Source of the DNA: Sphingosinithalassobacter tenebrarum
GTDB lineage: Bacteria; Pseudomonadota; Alphaproteobacteria; Sphingomonadales; Sphingomonadaceae
Direction of reading: 5' to 3'
Assembly: GCF_011057975.1 (NCBI RefSeq)
Contig: NZ_CP049109.1
Span: 1,147,001 to 1,211,000, forward strand
Length of the DNA stretch: 64,000 nt
The translations under genes were made by a program, and so were the position numbers. The notes beneath the pieces are model-generated. The model was not told the DNA's origin. It saw only the letters and a list, made by a program, of their open reading frames with translations, and searched no databases. Of this stretch, positions 40,716 through 49,255 are shown in pieces; positions within the stretch are counted from its first letter, which is position 1; the number at the start of each line of letters is the position of its first letter.

Positions 40716-43115
40716 CTATCGCGCCGGCGTCAGCGTCATGTCACCCACCGCGCTCTTGCGCAGCGTTTCCGGGTCGCCGGTCAGTGTCACATATTCGCCC
40801 CGGCTCCACGGTTTCGCGAAGCTGCCGAACCAGTGCGACAGCGGATTGCCCGAAACGCCCGGCGCGATCATGTACAGGCTTTTTTCCGGCGCAGCGAGGT
40901 CGATCACCTGCCGATAGCGCGGGCCATAGATATCCGCCCAGGGGTCCTCGCCCCACAGATCGGTCTGCCCGGCATTGACGGTGTTCGCACCGCCGCCCGC
41001 AGGCACGCGGATTGTCACCAGCCCGCCGATCAGCGGGACATGGGAGAGGATGTCGTGGCGGAAGGAGGCGCGGTGCACGTCGCCCCAGCGCCAGCGCGTC
41101 ATGTCGCTTCCCTGGCTTTCGGCAAGATCGCCCACTGCGTCATCAAGCGCCTTCGCCGCAAGCGCCGGGCAGTCGGCGCACCAGCCGCTGCCGGGTTGCA
41201 GCAGCCGGTCGAGGCGGGGGCGGTTTTCCTTGAGCCAGGCGTCGGCAAGTCCGCCTAGCTTCGGTCGCAACAGCGCCAGTCCCGCCGCGCGCTGCCACGC
41301 CGCCCAGATCAGAGGCTCGGGCCGATCGGCCGCCATTTCCCCGTCCCAGGCAAACAGCATCGTCTGCGCCTGCCGGCCCTGTTCGGTCTGCGGCCGCGCA
41401 TCGCGCAGTACCGGCTTGAGCGCCGCGACCTCCAGCGAGACCGTATCGAGCTGCAGCGTCGTCATCCGGTCCATGCCGATGCCCTGCGCGGGTGCGAGCA
41501 CCGCCTCGATCCGCCCCGCGCGCCAGCCGGGTACGAACGCCGTGCTGTCGAGCGCCCCGCCGCTGCCCGGGACCAGCCGGTTGTTGCCGTTGGCGAGAAA
41601 ACCCGATTCGGGATCGCTTTGCGCGGGCAATTGCTCGGCGGGCAGATAGCCGGTCCAGTCGAACCGTCTCTCCCAGCCGGGGACGGGCAGAAAGCCGTCG
41701 CCTCTGCGCAGCGGTAGCCGGCCGGCCGAGATCATGCCGATCGTCCCGTCGCGCGCGGCGAAGGCGAGGTTGTGCTGCAGTCCGAAACCGCGCGCGGCGG
41801 CCTCGAACCCCTGCCAGTCGCGCGCTTCGGCCATGCCCAGAAACGCCTGCACCAGCGGGTTCCCGTCCGTGTTGTCGAGCCCCGACACCGCGAGCACATA
41901 GCCGGGGCCAATCTGCTCCTTCAGCAATTGCGCGGCGTCCGCGTCGATATCGGAAAGGACGATGCCGTGCCGGGTATAGCGCAGCGTCACCGCCTGCGCC
42001 TCGCCGCCCTTTACGGGGATCGAAACGGTGCGCGTGCGGAACGGCGCCGATCCTTCGGGCGTCAGATAGCGGCCCGGATCGGCAGGATCGATGCGCTCGA
42101 CGAAGATGTCGGACTGGTCCGCCATCATGTCGGTGATGCCCCAGGCGATGAAGCCGTTGCGCCCCGATGCGACGGCAGGCGATCCCGGGCGCGATGCGCC
42201 GACGATCTCGAACCCCGGCCAACTCATCCGTACGGGATAATAGTCCGCCGGCGCGCCGAGCGGGCCGTGCGGATCATTGGCGAGCATCGGCTTGCCGCTC
42301 ACCGTGTGGCTGCCCGACACGGTCCAGCTGTTCGACGCGGGATGCGATCGGCCGAAGGGGAGCGAGGAGACATTCGCCGCCGCCTTCCCCTGCCATCGGA
42401 TGGCGCTGCAGCTATCCGTCGTCGCACGCGACCGCTCGGGCAGCCCGGGATAGGTGATCGGCCGTTCGTCGGGCCGGGCATAAAGGTCGTGCAACCGCTC
42501 GCAATCGAGCTTGGTCGCCAGCCGCGCGCGCAGCATTTCCTCGCGCCAGTCGCCCATGCCGAGCGCAACGAGCCCGCCCAGCCGATTGACATCGGCATCG
42601 GTCCAATGGCCGGGCTCCACGCCCAGCAGCACGAATTCGGGCGGCAGCGCGCCCTTGCGCGTGTCGATCCCGGCATTGATGCCGAGCACATAGGCATGGA
42701 TCGCCGTGCGCGTTTCCGGGCTGTTGCGCGCATGCGTCGCTGCGGCGACGCGATCGAGATCGAGCGCGGCGACCAGCTTGTCGGTCGGCAGCCCCGATTC
42801 GCCCACCGCTTCGGTGATACGCCCCTGTCCGGCGAGCCGAGTCATTTCGAGCTGCCACAGCCGGTCCTGTGCATGGACATAGCCGAGCGCGAAATAGGCG
42901 TCCTCGCGCGACTTGGCGAAGATGTGCGGCACGGCATGGGCGTCGCGGATGATCTCGATCCCCGCGCGCGGCCCGGCGACGCTGCGGTCCGCCGAATAAT
43001 CGGGCAGCGAGCTGCGCAGCCACAGATAGCCGCCCCCGGTCGCCGCCGCCGCGATGCCGGCAAGGCCAGCGCCGGTGAGGAGGGCGACTCGCCCGAGCCG
43101 CTTCATCGAAATCAT
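40716..43115 (-). CDS. Penicillin acylase family N-terminal-nucleophile hydrolase
   Basis: A 799-residue exported or membrane-tethered protein with an N-terminal hydrophobic segment (ALLTGAGLAGIAAAATGGGY). It has alpha-chain motifs (IIRDAHAVPHIFAKSREDAY, LGYVHAQDRLWQLEM) and the processing site ahead of the nucleophile Ser261 (SNSWTVSGSHT) with PMLANDPHGPLG behind. FLANGNNRLV and a late GGGANTVNAGQ segment complete the beta chain. This family hydrolyses N-acyl bonds in penicillins, acyl-homoserine lactones, cephalosporins or N-acyl amino acids. Its ATG shares one base with the serine hydrolase stop (TAATG), making it the fourth gene of the aminoacylase operon. The exact acyl substrate is not readable. 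Confidence 0.9.
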   Translation of the reverse strand: MISMKRLGRVALLTGAGLAGIAAAATGGGYLWLRSSLPDYSADRSVAGPRAGIEIIRDAHAVPHIFAKSREDAYFALGYVHAQDRLWQLEMTRLAGQGRITEAVGESGLPTDKLVAALDLDRVAAATHARNSPETRTAIHAYVLGINAGIDTRKGALPPEFVLLGVEPGHWTDADVNRLGGLVALGMGDWREEMLRARLATKLDCERLHDLYARPDERPITYPGLPERSRATTDSCSAIRWQGKAAANVSSLPFGRSHPASNSWTVSGSHTVSGKPMLANDPHGPLGAPADYYPVRMSWPGFEIVGASRPGSPAVASGRNGFIAWGITDMMADQSDIFVERIDPADPGRYLTPEGSAPFRTRTVSIPVKGGEAQAVTLRYTRHGIVLSDIDADAAQLLKEQIGPGYVLAVSGLDNTDGNPLVQAFLGMAEARDWQGFEAAARGFGLQHNLAFAARDGTIGMISAGRLPLRRGDGFLPVPGWERRFDWTGYLPAEQLPAQSDPESGFLANGNNRLVPGSGGALDSTAFVPGWRAGRIEAVLAPAQGIGMDRMTTLQLDTVSLEVAALKPVLRDARPQTEQGRQAQTMLFAWDGEMAADRPEPLIWAAWQRAAGLALLRPKLGGLADAWLKENRPRLDRLLQPGSGWCADCPALAAKALDDAVGDLAESQGSDMTRWRWGDVHRASFRHDILSHVPLIGGLVTIRVPAGGGANTVNAGQTDLWGEDPWADIYGPRYRQVIDLAAPEKSLYMIAPGVSGNPLSHWFGSFAKPWSRGEYVTLTGDPETLRKSAVGDMTLTPAR

Positions 43116-44629
43116 TATTGTCGCTCCAGTGTGAGATCGTCGATCGCCATTTGCGCCACGCCGCCGTCGGGGCCGGTGCGGAAGGTCACGAAACCGAGCC
43201 GCCCTGCCTGCGGATCGTCCATCGGCAGCATTTCGAACCGGTCGCCGTTCCAGTGGCGCAGCGCGAAGCCGCCGGTACCAATGCGCAGCACGAGCTTATC
43301 GCCCTGGGGCGCGACTTCGGCGGCGCCGATCGGCCCGCCATCGTCATAGCGCCCGGCATAAGCGTCGAGCGGCAGGCGCGGGCGCGGGTTGGCCAGCACC
43401 GCCGCGCGCAAGGCCGCCTCGCGCGCTTCGATGCGCGCGATGATCGCGTCCTGCCGGGCGAGGAAGTCGCGGCCCCATTCGCCCGGCTCGCGCCCCTCGA
43501 TCCGATCCATCAGGTCGAGGAACAACGCACGCGGGAGCGCGGCATTGGGACTGTTCTCCAGCGCGGCGAAGCCCAGCCCATATTGCGGGACGATCGCAGT
43601 GAAACAGCGAAACCCGCCCTGGCTGCCGTGATGATAGAGTACCTCTGTCCCGTGATAGCGCATCACGAACCAGCCGAGCGCATAGGCCTCGTCGCTCACC
43701 CCCGGCACGTCGTGAAAGGGCGAATCGTAAAAGGGCCCGCGCAAGGGAATCTGCGCCTCGCGCGTTTCGGCGAGCCCCGCCTGCGTCAGTTCCGGCCCCT
43801 CCGCCGCGCCAAGCTGAAAGGCAAGCCATTTCGAAAGGTCGCGCACGCTGCTGTTGATCCCGACCGCGGGCAGGCCGACCTGATCGGGATAGTTCCACGC
43901 GATCGGCACCATCCTGCCGTCGACCAGGTCATGTGGCGTGGCCGCATCGGGATCGGCGCGCGCGGTGCGATAATCGGCGCCCGTGCGTGTCATGCCGAGC
44001 GGCGCCCAGAAATTCTCCCTTGCGAAATCGCGCCAGTCCGTCCCCGTTCGCGCCGCGACGACTTCGCCCGACAGTGCGAACATGTCCGAGGCATAGGCAT
44101 AGTTGGCGCGGAACGCGTGGATCGGCGCCGAGGTCGCCACGCCTTCGAGGAACGCCCGGCGGCTTGGCGCGACCGCGCGGATCGCCTGGCTGCGCAGCCC
44201 CGCACGGTTGGACAATATGTCGCGGATGGTGAGCGCGCGCGTCACCCAGGGATCGCGCGCGCGGAACCAGGGCAGGCTGTCGGTCACCGGATCGTCCCAG
44301 CCGATCATCCCGCGCTGGACGAGCAGCGCGATCGCGGCAGCCGCGAAAGGCTTGCTGCACGAACTGAGCGCGAACAGCGTGTCGGGATCGACCGGGTCGT
44401 TGCCGCGCACGTCGCGCACGCCATAGCCGCGCAGCCATGTCGGCTCGCCCTTGCGCACCACCGCGATCGCGAGCCCCGGCTGGTGCCAGCGCGTCATTTC
44501 GGCGCGCACCTGCCGGTCGAACGCGGCCATGTCGACGCGGCTCTGTGCCGCCGCCGGAGCGACCTGTGCGAGCGTGAGCGCGAGCAAGGCCGCAATCGCG
44601 CCCAGCCGGCGCAGCGGGTTCGAACTCAT
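43115..44629 (-). CDS. Secreted serine hydrolase, class C beta-lactamase family (second)
   Basis: A 504-residue exported protein; the signal peptide ends near APAAA-Q. The active site has Ser90-Cys-Ser-Lys93 (ALSSCSKPF), a Tyr-Ala-Ser motif (YAYASDMF) in place of Tyr-x-Asn, and HHGSQGGFRC for the third motif. The C-terminal 100 residues (LDAYAGRYDDGGPIGAAEVA) look like a DUF3471-type accessory domain. The Y-A-S variation suggests esterase or peptidase rather than beta-lactamase action. It is translationally coupled to both neighbours: its start overlaps the third hydrolase by four bases, and its stop overlaps the acylase gene by one base. Confidence 0.87.
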   Translation of the reverse strand: MSSNPLRRLGAIAALLALTLAQVAPAAAQSRVDMAAFDRQVRAEMTRWHQPGLAIAVVRKGEPTWLRGYGVRDVRGNDPVDPDTLFALSSCSKPFAAAAIALLVQRGMIGWDDPVTDSLPWFRARDPWVTRALTIRDILSNRAGLRSQAIRAVAPSRRAFLEGVATSAPIHAFRANYAYASDMFALSGEVVAARTGTDWRDFARENFWAPLGMTRTGADYRTARADPDAATPHDLVDGRMVPIAWNYPDQVGLPAVGINSSVRDLSKWLAFQLGAAEGPELTQAGLAETREAQIPLRGPFYDSPFHDVPGVSDEAYALGWFVMRYHGTEVLYHHGSQGGFRCFTAIVPQYGLGFAALENSPNAALPRALFLDLMDRIEGREPGEWGRDFLARQDAIIARIEAREAALRAAVLANPRPRLPLDAYAGRYDDGGPIGAAEVAPQGDKLVLRIGTGGFALRHWNGDRFEMLPMDDPQAGRLGFVTFRTGPDGGVAQMAIDDLTLERQ

Positions 44630-45771
44630 GGGGCGGCTCCTTCGGGGCGCGACATCCGCGCGACGTCTTCAGCGGGGCAGAGGGGTATCGGGTTGGCGCC
44701 GATCAGCAGCGCCTCGACCTGCGCGACCAGAGGCGTGAGGTCGCTCTCGCCATTGGTGAGGATCGCTACCGCCAGCCCGCGCTCGGGAAAGCTGGCGAGA
44801 TAGGCGCGATAGCCCGCGATCACGCCATAATGGCTGACATGCGCGACACCGTTCGCCGCGTCGAGATAGACGCCGAGACCATATTGCGCGACGCGGCACC
44901 CCTCCGGCCCGCGCCGCGCGAGGCTGCCGTCGGAGAGTCGTGTCGGCGTCAGCATCCGCGCGCGCATCTGCGGCGGCAGCACATCGTCATGGAGCAGCGC
45001 GTCCTGCCAGCGGAGCAGGTCGGGCACCGTCGATCGCATCGCGCCCGCGCCGCCCGGAACACTCATCGACACCCACGCGGCATGGACGAACCCGCCCGGC
45101 GCCTCTGGATCGGCGGCATAGCCGATGGCGCGGCCGGGCACGATGTCGCGCTCGTCGTCGAGCGCGGTGCGGTCGAGGCCGAGCGGGACGAAGAAGGCCT
45201 CGTTCAAATAAGCGCCGAGCGGCATCCCGCTCGCGCGCTCGATCGCCGCGCCGACCAGATAATAGCCGCTGTTGCTGTAATCCCAGCCCGCCCCGGGTGC
45301 GAAGCGGGGCGCAAAGCCCGCGATCATCGCCAGCATTTCGGCCTCGCCGCGCCGCCGCGACCAGCCTTCGCCTGGCGCGACATCGCCATTGGTGAACGAC
45401 GTGACGCCGCCGGTATGGCCAAGCAGTTGATAGAGACTCGCCGGGCCGGGCAGCATGTCGGGCGTCAGCGGCCCCGCCTCGGCCAGCCGCAGCGCCGCGG
45501 CGGCAGTGAATTGCTTGGTCACCGATCCGATGCGGAACACCGTCTCGGGCGTCACCGCCACGTCATGCTCGATATCGGCCAGGCCATAGCCGCGCGCGAG
45601 GACGATCTCATGCCCCTGCATCACGCCGATCGCGATGCCCGGCGCCTTGCCCTCGGCGACCCAGTTGCGCGCTGCTTCGGCGACGGTCTCGACGGGAAGC
45701 GATTGCGCCTGTGCGCCCGGAGCGCACGCGGTGAGCAGCGCCGCGAGGGCCAGGGACAGCGGCAACCTCAC
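44626..45771 (-). CDS. Secreted serine hydrolase, class C beta-lactamase family (third)
   Basis: A 381-residue exported protein, probably a lipoprotein (LLTAC at residue 16). Ser83-Val-Thr-Lys86 (GSVTKQFTA), Tyr-Ser-Asn (WDYSNSGYYLVG) and a His-Tyr-Gly third motif (VSHYGVIAGY) complete the active site. It is only the catalytic domain, without the C-terminal extension seen in the two longer paralogues of the cluster. It lies between the aminoacylase and the 504-residue paralogue, overlapping both by four bases (ATGA). Side-by-side paralogues suggest division of labour on one substrate class. Confidence 0.87.
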   Translation of the reverse strand: MRLPLSLALAALLTACAPGAQAQSLPVETVAEAARNWVAEGKAPGIAIGVMQGHEIVLARGYGLADIEHDVAVTPETVFRIGSVTKQFTAAAALRLAEAGPLTPDMLPGPASLYQLLGHTGGVTSFTNGDVAPGEGWSRRRGEAEMLAMIAGFAPRFAPGAGWDYSNSGYYLVGAAIERASGMPLGAYLNEAFFVPLGLDRTALDDERDIVPGRAIGYAADPEAPGGFVHAAWVSMSVPGGAGAMRSTVPDLLRWQDALLHDDVLPPQMRARMLTPTRLSDGSLARRGPEGCRVAQYGLGVYLDAANGVAHVSHYGVIAGYRAYLASFPERGLAVAILTNGESDLTPLVAQVEALLIGANPIPLCPAEDVARMSRPEGAAP

Positions 45772-47393
45772 TCGGGCTGCTGCCGCCGCACGAACCTGCC
45801 CGGCGTCGCGCCGGTCGCCGCGCCGTCTTCATAGACGACGACGCCGTTCACCAGCACCGTGTCGATCCCCGCAGAGGGGCGCGAGGGGTGGAGATAGTCG
45901 GCGCGCGCAGCGACTGTCGCGGGATCGAAGAGGACGATATCGGCCGCCTTGCCCTCGGCGATCCGGCCGCGATCGGCAAAGCCGAGATGATCGGCGGGGA
46001 GCGACGTCATCTTGCGGATCGCCTCTTCGAGTGGGAAGAGGTGCAGATCGCGGCTATAATGGCCGAGCACGCGCGTGAAGCTGCCCCAGGAGCGCGGATG
46101 CGCCTTGCCCAGCGCGCGGACGGTGTCGTCGACATAGAAGCCGTCGCTGGCGATCATCACCCAGGGACGGACGATCAGTTCGCGGATATCGGCTTCGTCG
46201 ATGCTGCCGAGCGTCAGCCGCACGTCGCGATGCCGGGTCACCAGCCGGACGAGCGCCTCGAACGGCGGCACGCCCCAATCCTCGGCGAGCAATTGCAGGT
46301 TGCGGTCGATCAGATCGGGCGCGTCGGGCGCATCGACGATGCGCATCGATCCGTACCCGCCGACCGCCTTGATCCACGCAAAGCCGCCATCGACACCCTG
46401 TTCGGTCGCGTCGCGCAGCGCCGCGCGCCGGTCGGGATCGGCAAGCATCGCCGCCAGCGCGTCGGCGCCGGGCACCTTGCCGTCCGGCCCGAGCAGCAAC
46501 TCGCGGGCATAGCGCAGGGTGGCGCCGTCATAGGGATATTGATCGGCGACCACCGACACCCCTTCGGCCTGCGCCGCCTCGACCATCGCGATCACGTCGC
46601 CGATCCGGCCGCGATTGGCGAGGCCGACGGCCTTCAGATGCGCGATCTTTACCGGCACGCCGGTCGCACGGCCCAGCCGCACGACTTCGCGATCCGATTC
46701 GAGCAGATGCGCGCCGGGATCGCGGACATGCGAATCATAGCTGCCGTGAAAAGGGAGGACTTGCCGCGCCAGCGCCTGTACTTCGGCCTCGTCGGCATAC
46801 ATGCCCGGATCGTACATCAGCCCGGTCGACAGGCCGACGCAGCCCATTTCCATTCCCGCGCGCACCTGCGCTTCCATCGCGGCGAGTTCTTCCGGCGTCG
46901 CGGTGCGGTGCTCGCCGGGCATCACTTCGCGGCGAATGCCGTTATGCCCGACATAGCAGCCGTAATTGGGGCCCGATCCGCGCCGCGCCAGTTCGTCGCG
47001 CAACATGCCCATCTGCCGCACCGAAAGTTCGCCGTCGGGGCTCGCCATGATGGTAGTAACGCCCTGTGAGAGATCCTGCACGTCGCGCATCGGCCCGGGC
47101 ATTTCGGGGACCGATTCGGGGACATGGCTGTGCGGATCGATGAATCCGGGGGCGACCGCCAGGCCGGTGGCGTCGATATGCCGCCGCGCACGCAGCCGGG
47201 TGTCGGGTGCGGCGACGCGGGCGATGCGCCCGTCCCGCACCGCCACGCTCGCCGCGCGCGGCGGCGCGCCGCTGCCGTCATAGAGCGTGCCGCCGGTGAT
47301 CGCGATGTCATAGACCGGGCCGGTGGCGCAGCCCGAAGCCAATGCCGCAGCGGTCGCAACGGCAACGATTCGGAAGAAAGATGACACTGACAT
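45768..47393 (-). CDS. N-acyl-D-amino-acid deacylase-like amidohydrolase, lipoprotein
   Basis: A 541-residue metallo-amidohydrolase with lipobox ALASGC. VAPGFIDPHSHVPES is the metal-binding strand; MEMGCVGLSTGLMYDPGMYA and HVRDPGAHLLESDREVVRLG, then VPVKIAHLKAVG, are D-aminoacylase signatures; the C-terminus has LADHLGFADRGRIAEGKAAD. The usual G-x-C-G metal-bridging Cys motif is replaced by MASPDGELS, marking a subgroup. D-aminoacylases free D-amino acids from N-acyl or dipeptide forms. It heads the operon with two serine hydrolases and penicillin acylase. The ATG at 47393 begins the signal peptide and lies inside regulon site 5; an ATG at 47408 is the alternative. Confidence 0.85.
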   Translation of the reverse strand: MSVSSFFRIVAVATAAALASGCATGPVYDIAITGGTLYDGSGAPPRAASVAVRDGRIARVAAPDTRLRARRHIDATGLAVAPGFIDPHSHVPESVPEMPGPMRDVQDLSQGVTTIMASPDGELSVRQMGMLRDELARRGSGPNYGCYVGHNGIRREVMPGEHRTATPEELAAMEAQVRAGMEMGCVGLSTGLMYDPGMYADEAEVQALARQVLPFHGSYDSHVRDPGAHLLESDREVVRLGRATGVPVKIAHLKAVGLANRGRIGDVIAMVEAAQAEGVSVVADQYPYDGATLRYARELLLGPDGKVPGADALAAMLADPDRRAALRDATEQGVDGGFAWIKAVGGYGSMRIVDAPDAPDLIDRNLQLLAEDWGVPPFEALVRLVTRHRDVRLTLGSIDEADIRELIVRPWVMIASDGFYVDDTVRALGKAHPRSWGSFTRVLGHYSRDLHLFPLEEAIRKMTSLPADHLGFADRGRIAEGKAADIVLFDPATVAARADYLHPSRPSAGIDTVLVNGVVVYEDGAATGATPGRFVRRQQPE

Positions 47394-47396
47394 CAG
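47382..47396. promoter_or_regulatory. Regulon motif, site 5 (between amidohydrolase and FAD oxidase)
   Basis: TGACACTGACATCAG fits the consensus exactly. It overlaps the amidohydrolase start codon and lies 45 bases before the FAD oxidase start at 47442, in the divergent spacer. Confidence 0.65.
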
Positions 47397-47441
47397 GTTT
47401 ATGTACATAGTGGTCCGAAGACGCGCAAGGGAGGCTGGGAC

Positions 47442-48569
47442 GTGGATGAATGCGACTTTCTGATCATCGGCGCGGGGATTGCCGGGCTCGCCGCCGCGGC
47501 GGAGCTGGCGCCACATGGCAAGGTCGCGCTGATCGAGCAGGAAGCGCATCCCTGTTTTCATTCGAGCGGCCGTTCCGCCGCGATCTTCGTGCGCAGCTAC
47601 GGCAACGAGGTTGTGCAGGCGATCACCGCCCGCGCCGGTGATCTGTTCGCGCAGGCGCAGGCCGAGGGGCTATTCTCCGCCTTCGCGCCGCCGCGCGGGG
47701 TGATGGTGGTCACGCCCAAGGGGTCGCCCAATTCGGGTGAGGCGCCGTTCCGCGAATATCTGACCGCGCAAGAGGCGGCGCGACTGATGCCGTGCCTAGA
47801 TGCCGGCCGGATCGACTATGGCTGGTGGGAGCCGGGGGCGTGCGACATCGACGTCCATGCGATGCAGACCGGCTATCTTCGCGTCCTGCGCGCACATGGC
47901 GGCGCGCTGATCGCCGAGGCACCGGTGCGGTCGGCCGACTATCGTGGCGGACGCTGGCATGTCGAAGCGGGGGCGCATCTTCTGTCCGCGCCGGTGGTGG
48001 TCAACGCCGCCGGTGCCTGGATCGATCGCGTCGCGTCGCTGTTCGGCGCACATCCGCTCGGCGTCACGCCGATGCGGCGCAGCGCGGTGCTGATCGACCC
48101 GCCGGGTGACGTCGACATCGCCGGCAAGCCGATGGTCGTCGATGTCGACGAGACGGTCTATTTCAAGCCCGACGCCGGGCGGCTGATGCTCTCGCCCGCC
48201 GATGCCACGCCGGTCGAACCGCATGATTGCTGGCCCGAGGATCTCGACCTCGCCATCGCCATCGATCGCTATGAAAGGCTCACCGGCAACAGCGTCAGCC
48301 ATGTCCATCGCGGCTGGGCGGGGCTGCGCAGTTTCGTGCCCGACGAATGTCCGCTGGCGGGGCCGGACCCGGACGTGCCCGGGCTGCACTGGCTGGGCGC
48401 GCTAGGCGGCTTCGGTGTTCAGACCGCACCCGCGCTTGCGCGACTAATTTCCCGTCAGATATTGGACCGACCGCGGGAAATGGACGTTGACCTGATCCGC
48501 GCAATTCAGCCGGGCCGGATCTGCGGTCGGGCTGAAGTGTATCGGCCCGAGCTATCAGCGAGGAGTTAA
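47442..48569 (+). CDS. FAD-dependent amino-acid oxidase (DAO family)
   Basis: A 375-residue flavoprotein. DFLIIGAGIAGLAAAAELAP binds the FAD ADP moiety, followed by SSGRSAAIFVRSYG and the DAO-type VVNAAGAWIDRVASLF. The C-terminal GLRSFVPDECPLAGPDPDVP and LGGFGVQTAPALARLISR are the family end with the FAD-contacting loop. These enzymes oxidatively deaminate D-amino acids, glycine or sarcosine to oxo acids. The start is a GTG at 47442 preceded by GGGAGGCTGGGA. It is divergent from the D-aminoacylase-like gene across regulon site 5, which suggests that the amino acid released is passed to this oxidase. Confidence 0.87.
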   Translation: MDECDFLIIGAGIAGLAAAAELAPHGKVALIEQEAHPCFHSSGRSAAIFVRSYGNEVVQAITARAGDLFAQAQAEGLFSAFAPPRGVMVVTPKGSPNSGEAPFREYLTAQEAARLMPCLDAGRIDYGWWEPGACDIDVHAMQTGYLRVLRAHGGALIAEAPVRSADYRGGRWHVEAGAHLLSAPVVVNAAGAWIDRVASLFGAHPLGVTPMRRSAVLIDPPGDVDIAGKPMVVDVDETVYFKPDAGRLMLSPADATPVEPHDCWPEDLDLAIAIDRYERLTGNSVSHVHRGWAGLRSFVPDECPLAGPDPDVPGLHWLGALGGFGVQTAPALARLISRQILDRPREMDVDLIRAIQPGRICGRAEVYRPELSARS

Positions 48570-48643
48570 CGCCGGCCCTGGGAAAGACCGAGCCCGGCAC
48601 CGCCCACCAAGGTAGACGCCCGCGTGCGCAGGGAGCGGGCCGC

Positions 48644-49255
48644 TTGGGCAAGGCGCTTATCGGCCTGATGATGAAGCGTGCGATCGTCACCGCATGCGAA
48701 GACCCGGGCGGCGGCTTCCGGCTTGTCACGCTGGAGGGGGCGGCGCTCAGACGCGTCGCGTGGACCGCGGGGCAGAAGGCCCAGATCGCAATGGGATCGG
48801 CCTTTGTCGCAAGGACCTACACGCCGATCGAATGGAACGTCGAAGCCGGGCGGACCCGCATTCTCGGTTACGCGCATGGCGACGGGCCGGGCAGCGACTG
48901 GCTGCTGTCGCTCGCGCCCGGCGATGAATGCGATCTGTTCGGCCCGCGCGCTTCTCTGAACGTAAGTGGCGTGGCCGGTCCGCTTTCCGTGTTCGGCGAC
49001 GAGACGTCGATGGGACTGGCCTATGCGCTGATCCACCAACATGCGGAATGGCCGGTGGAGTGCCAGTTCGAAGCGAACGATATAACTGCCTGCGAACAGG
49101 TCGTCACCCGACTAGGGCTTTCTACTGCAACGCTGGTGGCCAGACGCCGCGACGATGCGCATCTCCGAGACATGGCGAAAGCATTCGGAAAGTTGCCGAT
49201 CGCCCCTAAGCCGTCGGTATGGTGCCGCCATCGATTACATATTCGGTGCCGGTAA
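48644..49255 (+). CDS. Siderophore-interacting protein (flavin ferric-siderophore reductase), 3'-truncated
   Basis: A 203-residue protein of the SIP/ViuB family. [20 protein letters not shown] and [20 protein letters not shown] carry the FAD-binding R-x-Y-T motif and the ferredoxin-reductase barrel; [20 protein letters not shown] is the next family block. Members are about 240 residues and end with a W-x-A-G-E-x-x-x-x-R-x-x-R helix, which is missing. From about 49205 the frame reads into the 3' end of the opposing SDR gene. It probably initiates at TTG 48644 or ATG 48671. A recombination or deletion has removed its C-terminus, so activity is doubtful. It follows the FAD oxidase by 74 bases. 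Confidence 0.75.
   Translation: MGKALIGLMMKRAIVTACEDPGGGFRLVTLEGAALRRVAWTAGQKAQIAMGSAFVARTYTPIEWNVEAGRTRILGYAHGDGPGSDWLLSLAPGDECDLFGPRASLNVSGVAGPLSVFGDETSMGLAYALIHQHAEWPVECQFEANDITACEQVVTRLGLSTATLVARRRDDAHLRDMAKAFGKLPIAPKPSVWCRHRLHIRCR

Noticed and set aside
43115..45771. True beta-lactamase resistance genes
   Set aside because: The AmpC-fold proteins have atypical second and third motifs and sit in a catabolic operon; resistance function cannot be claimed from sequence.
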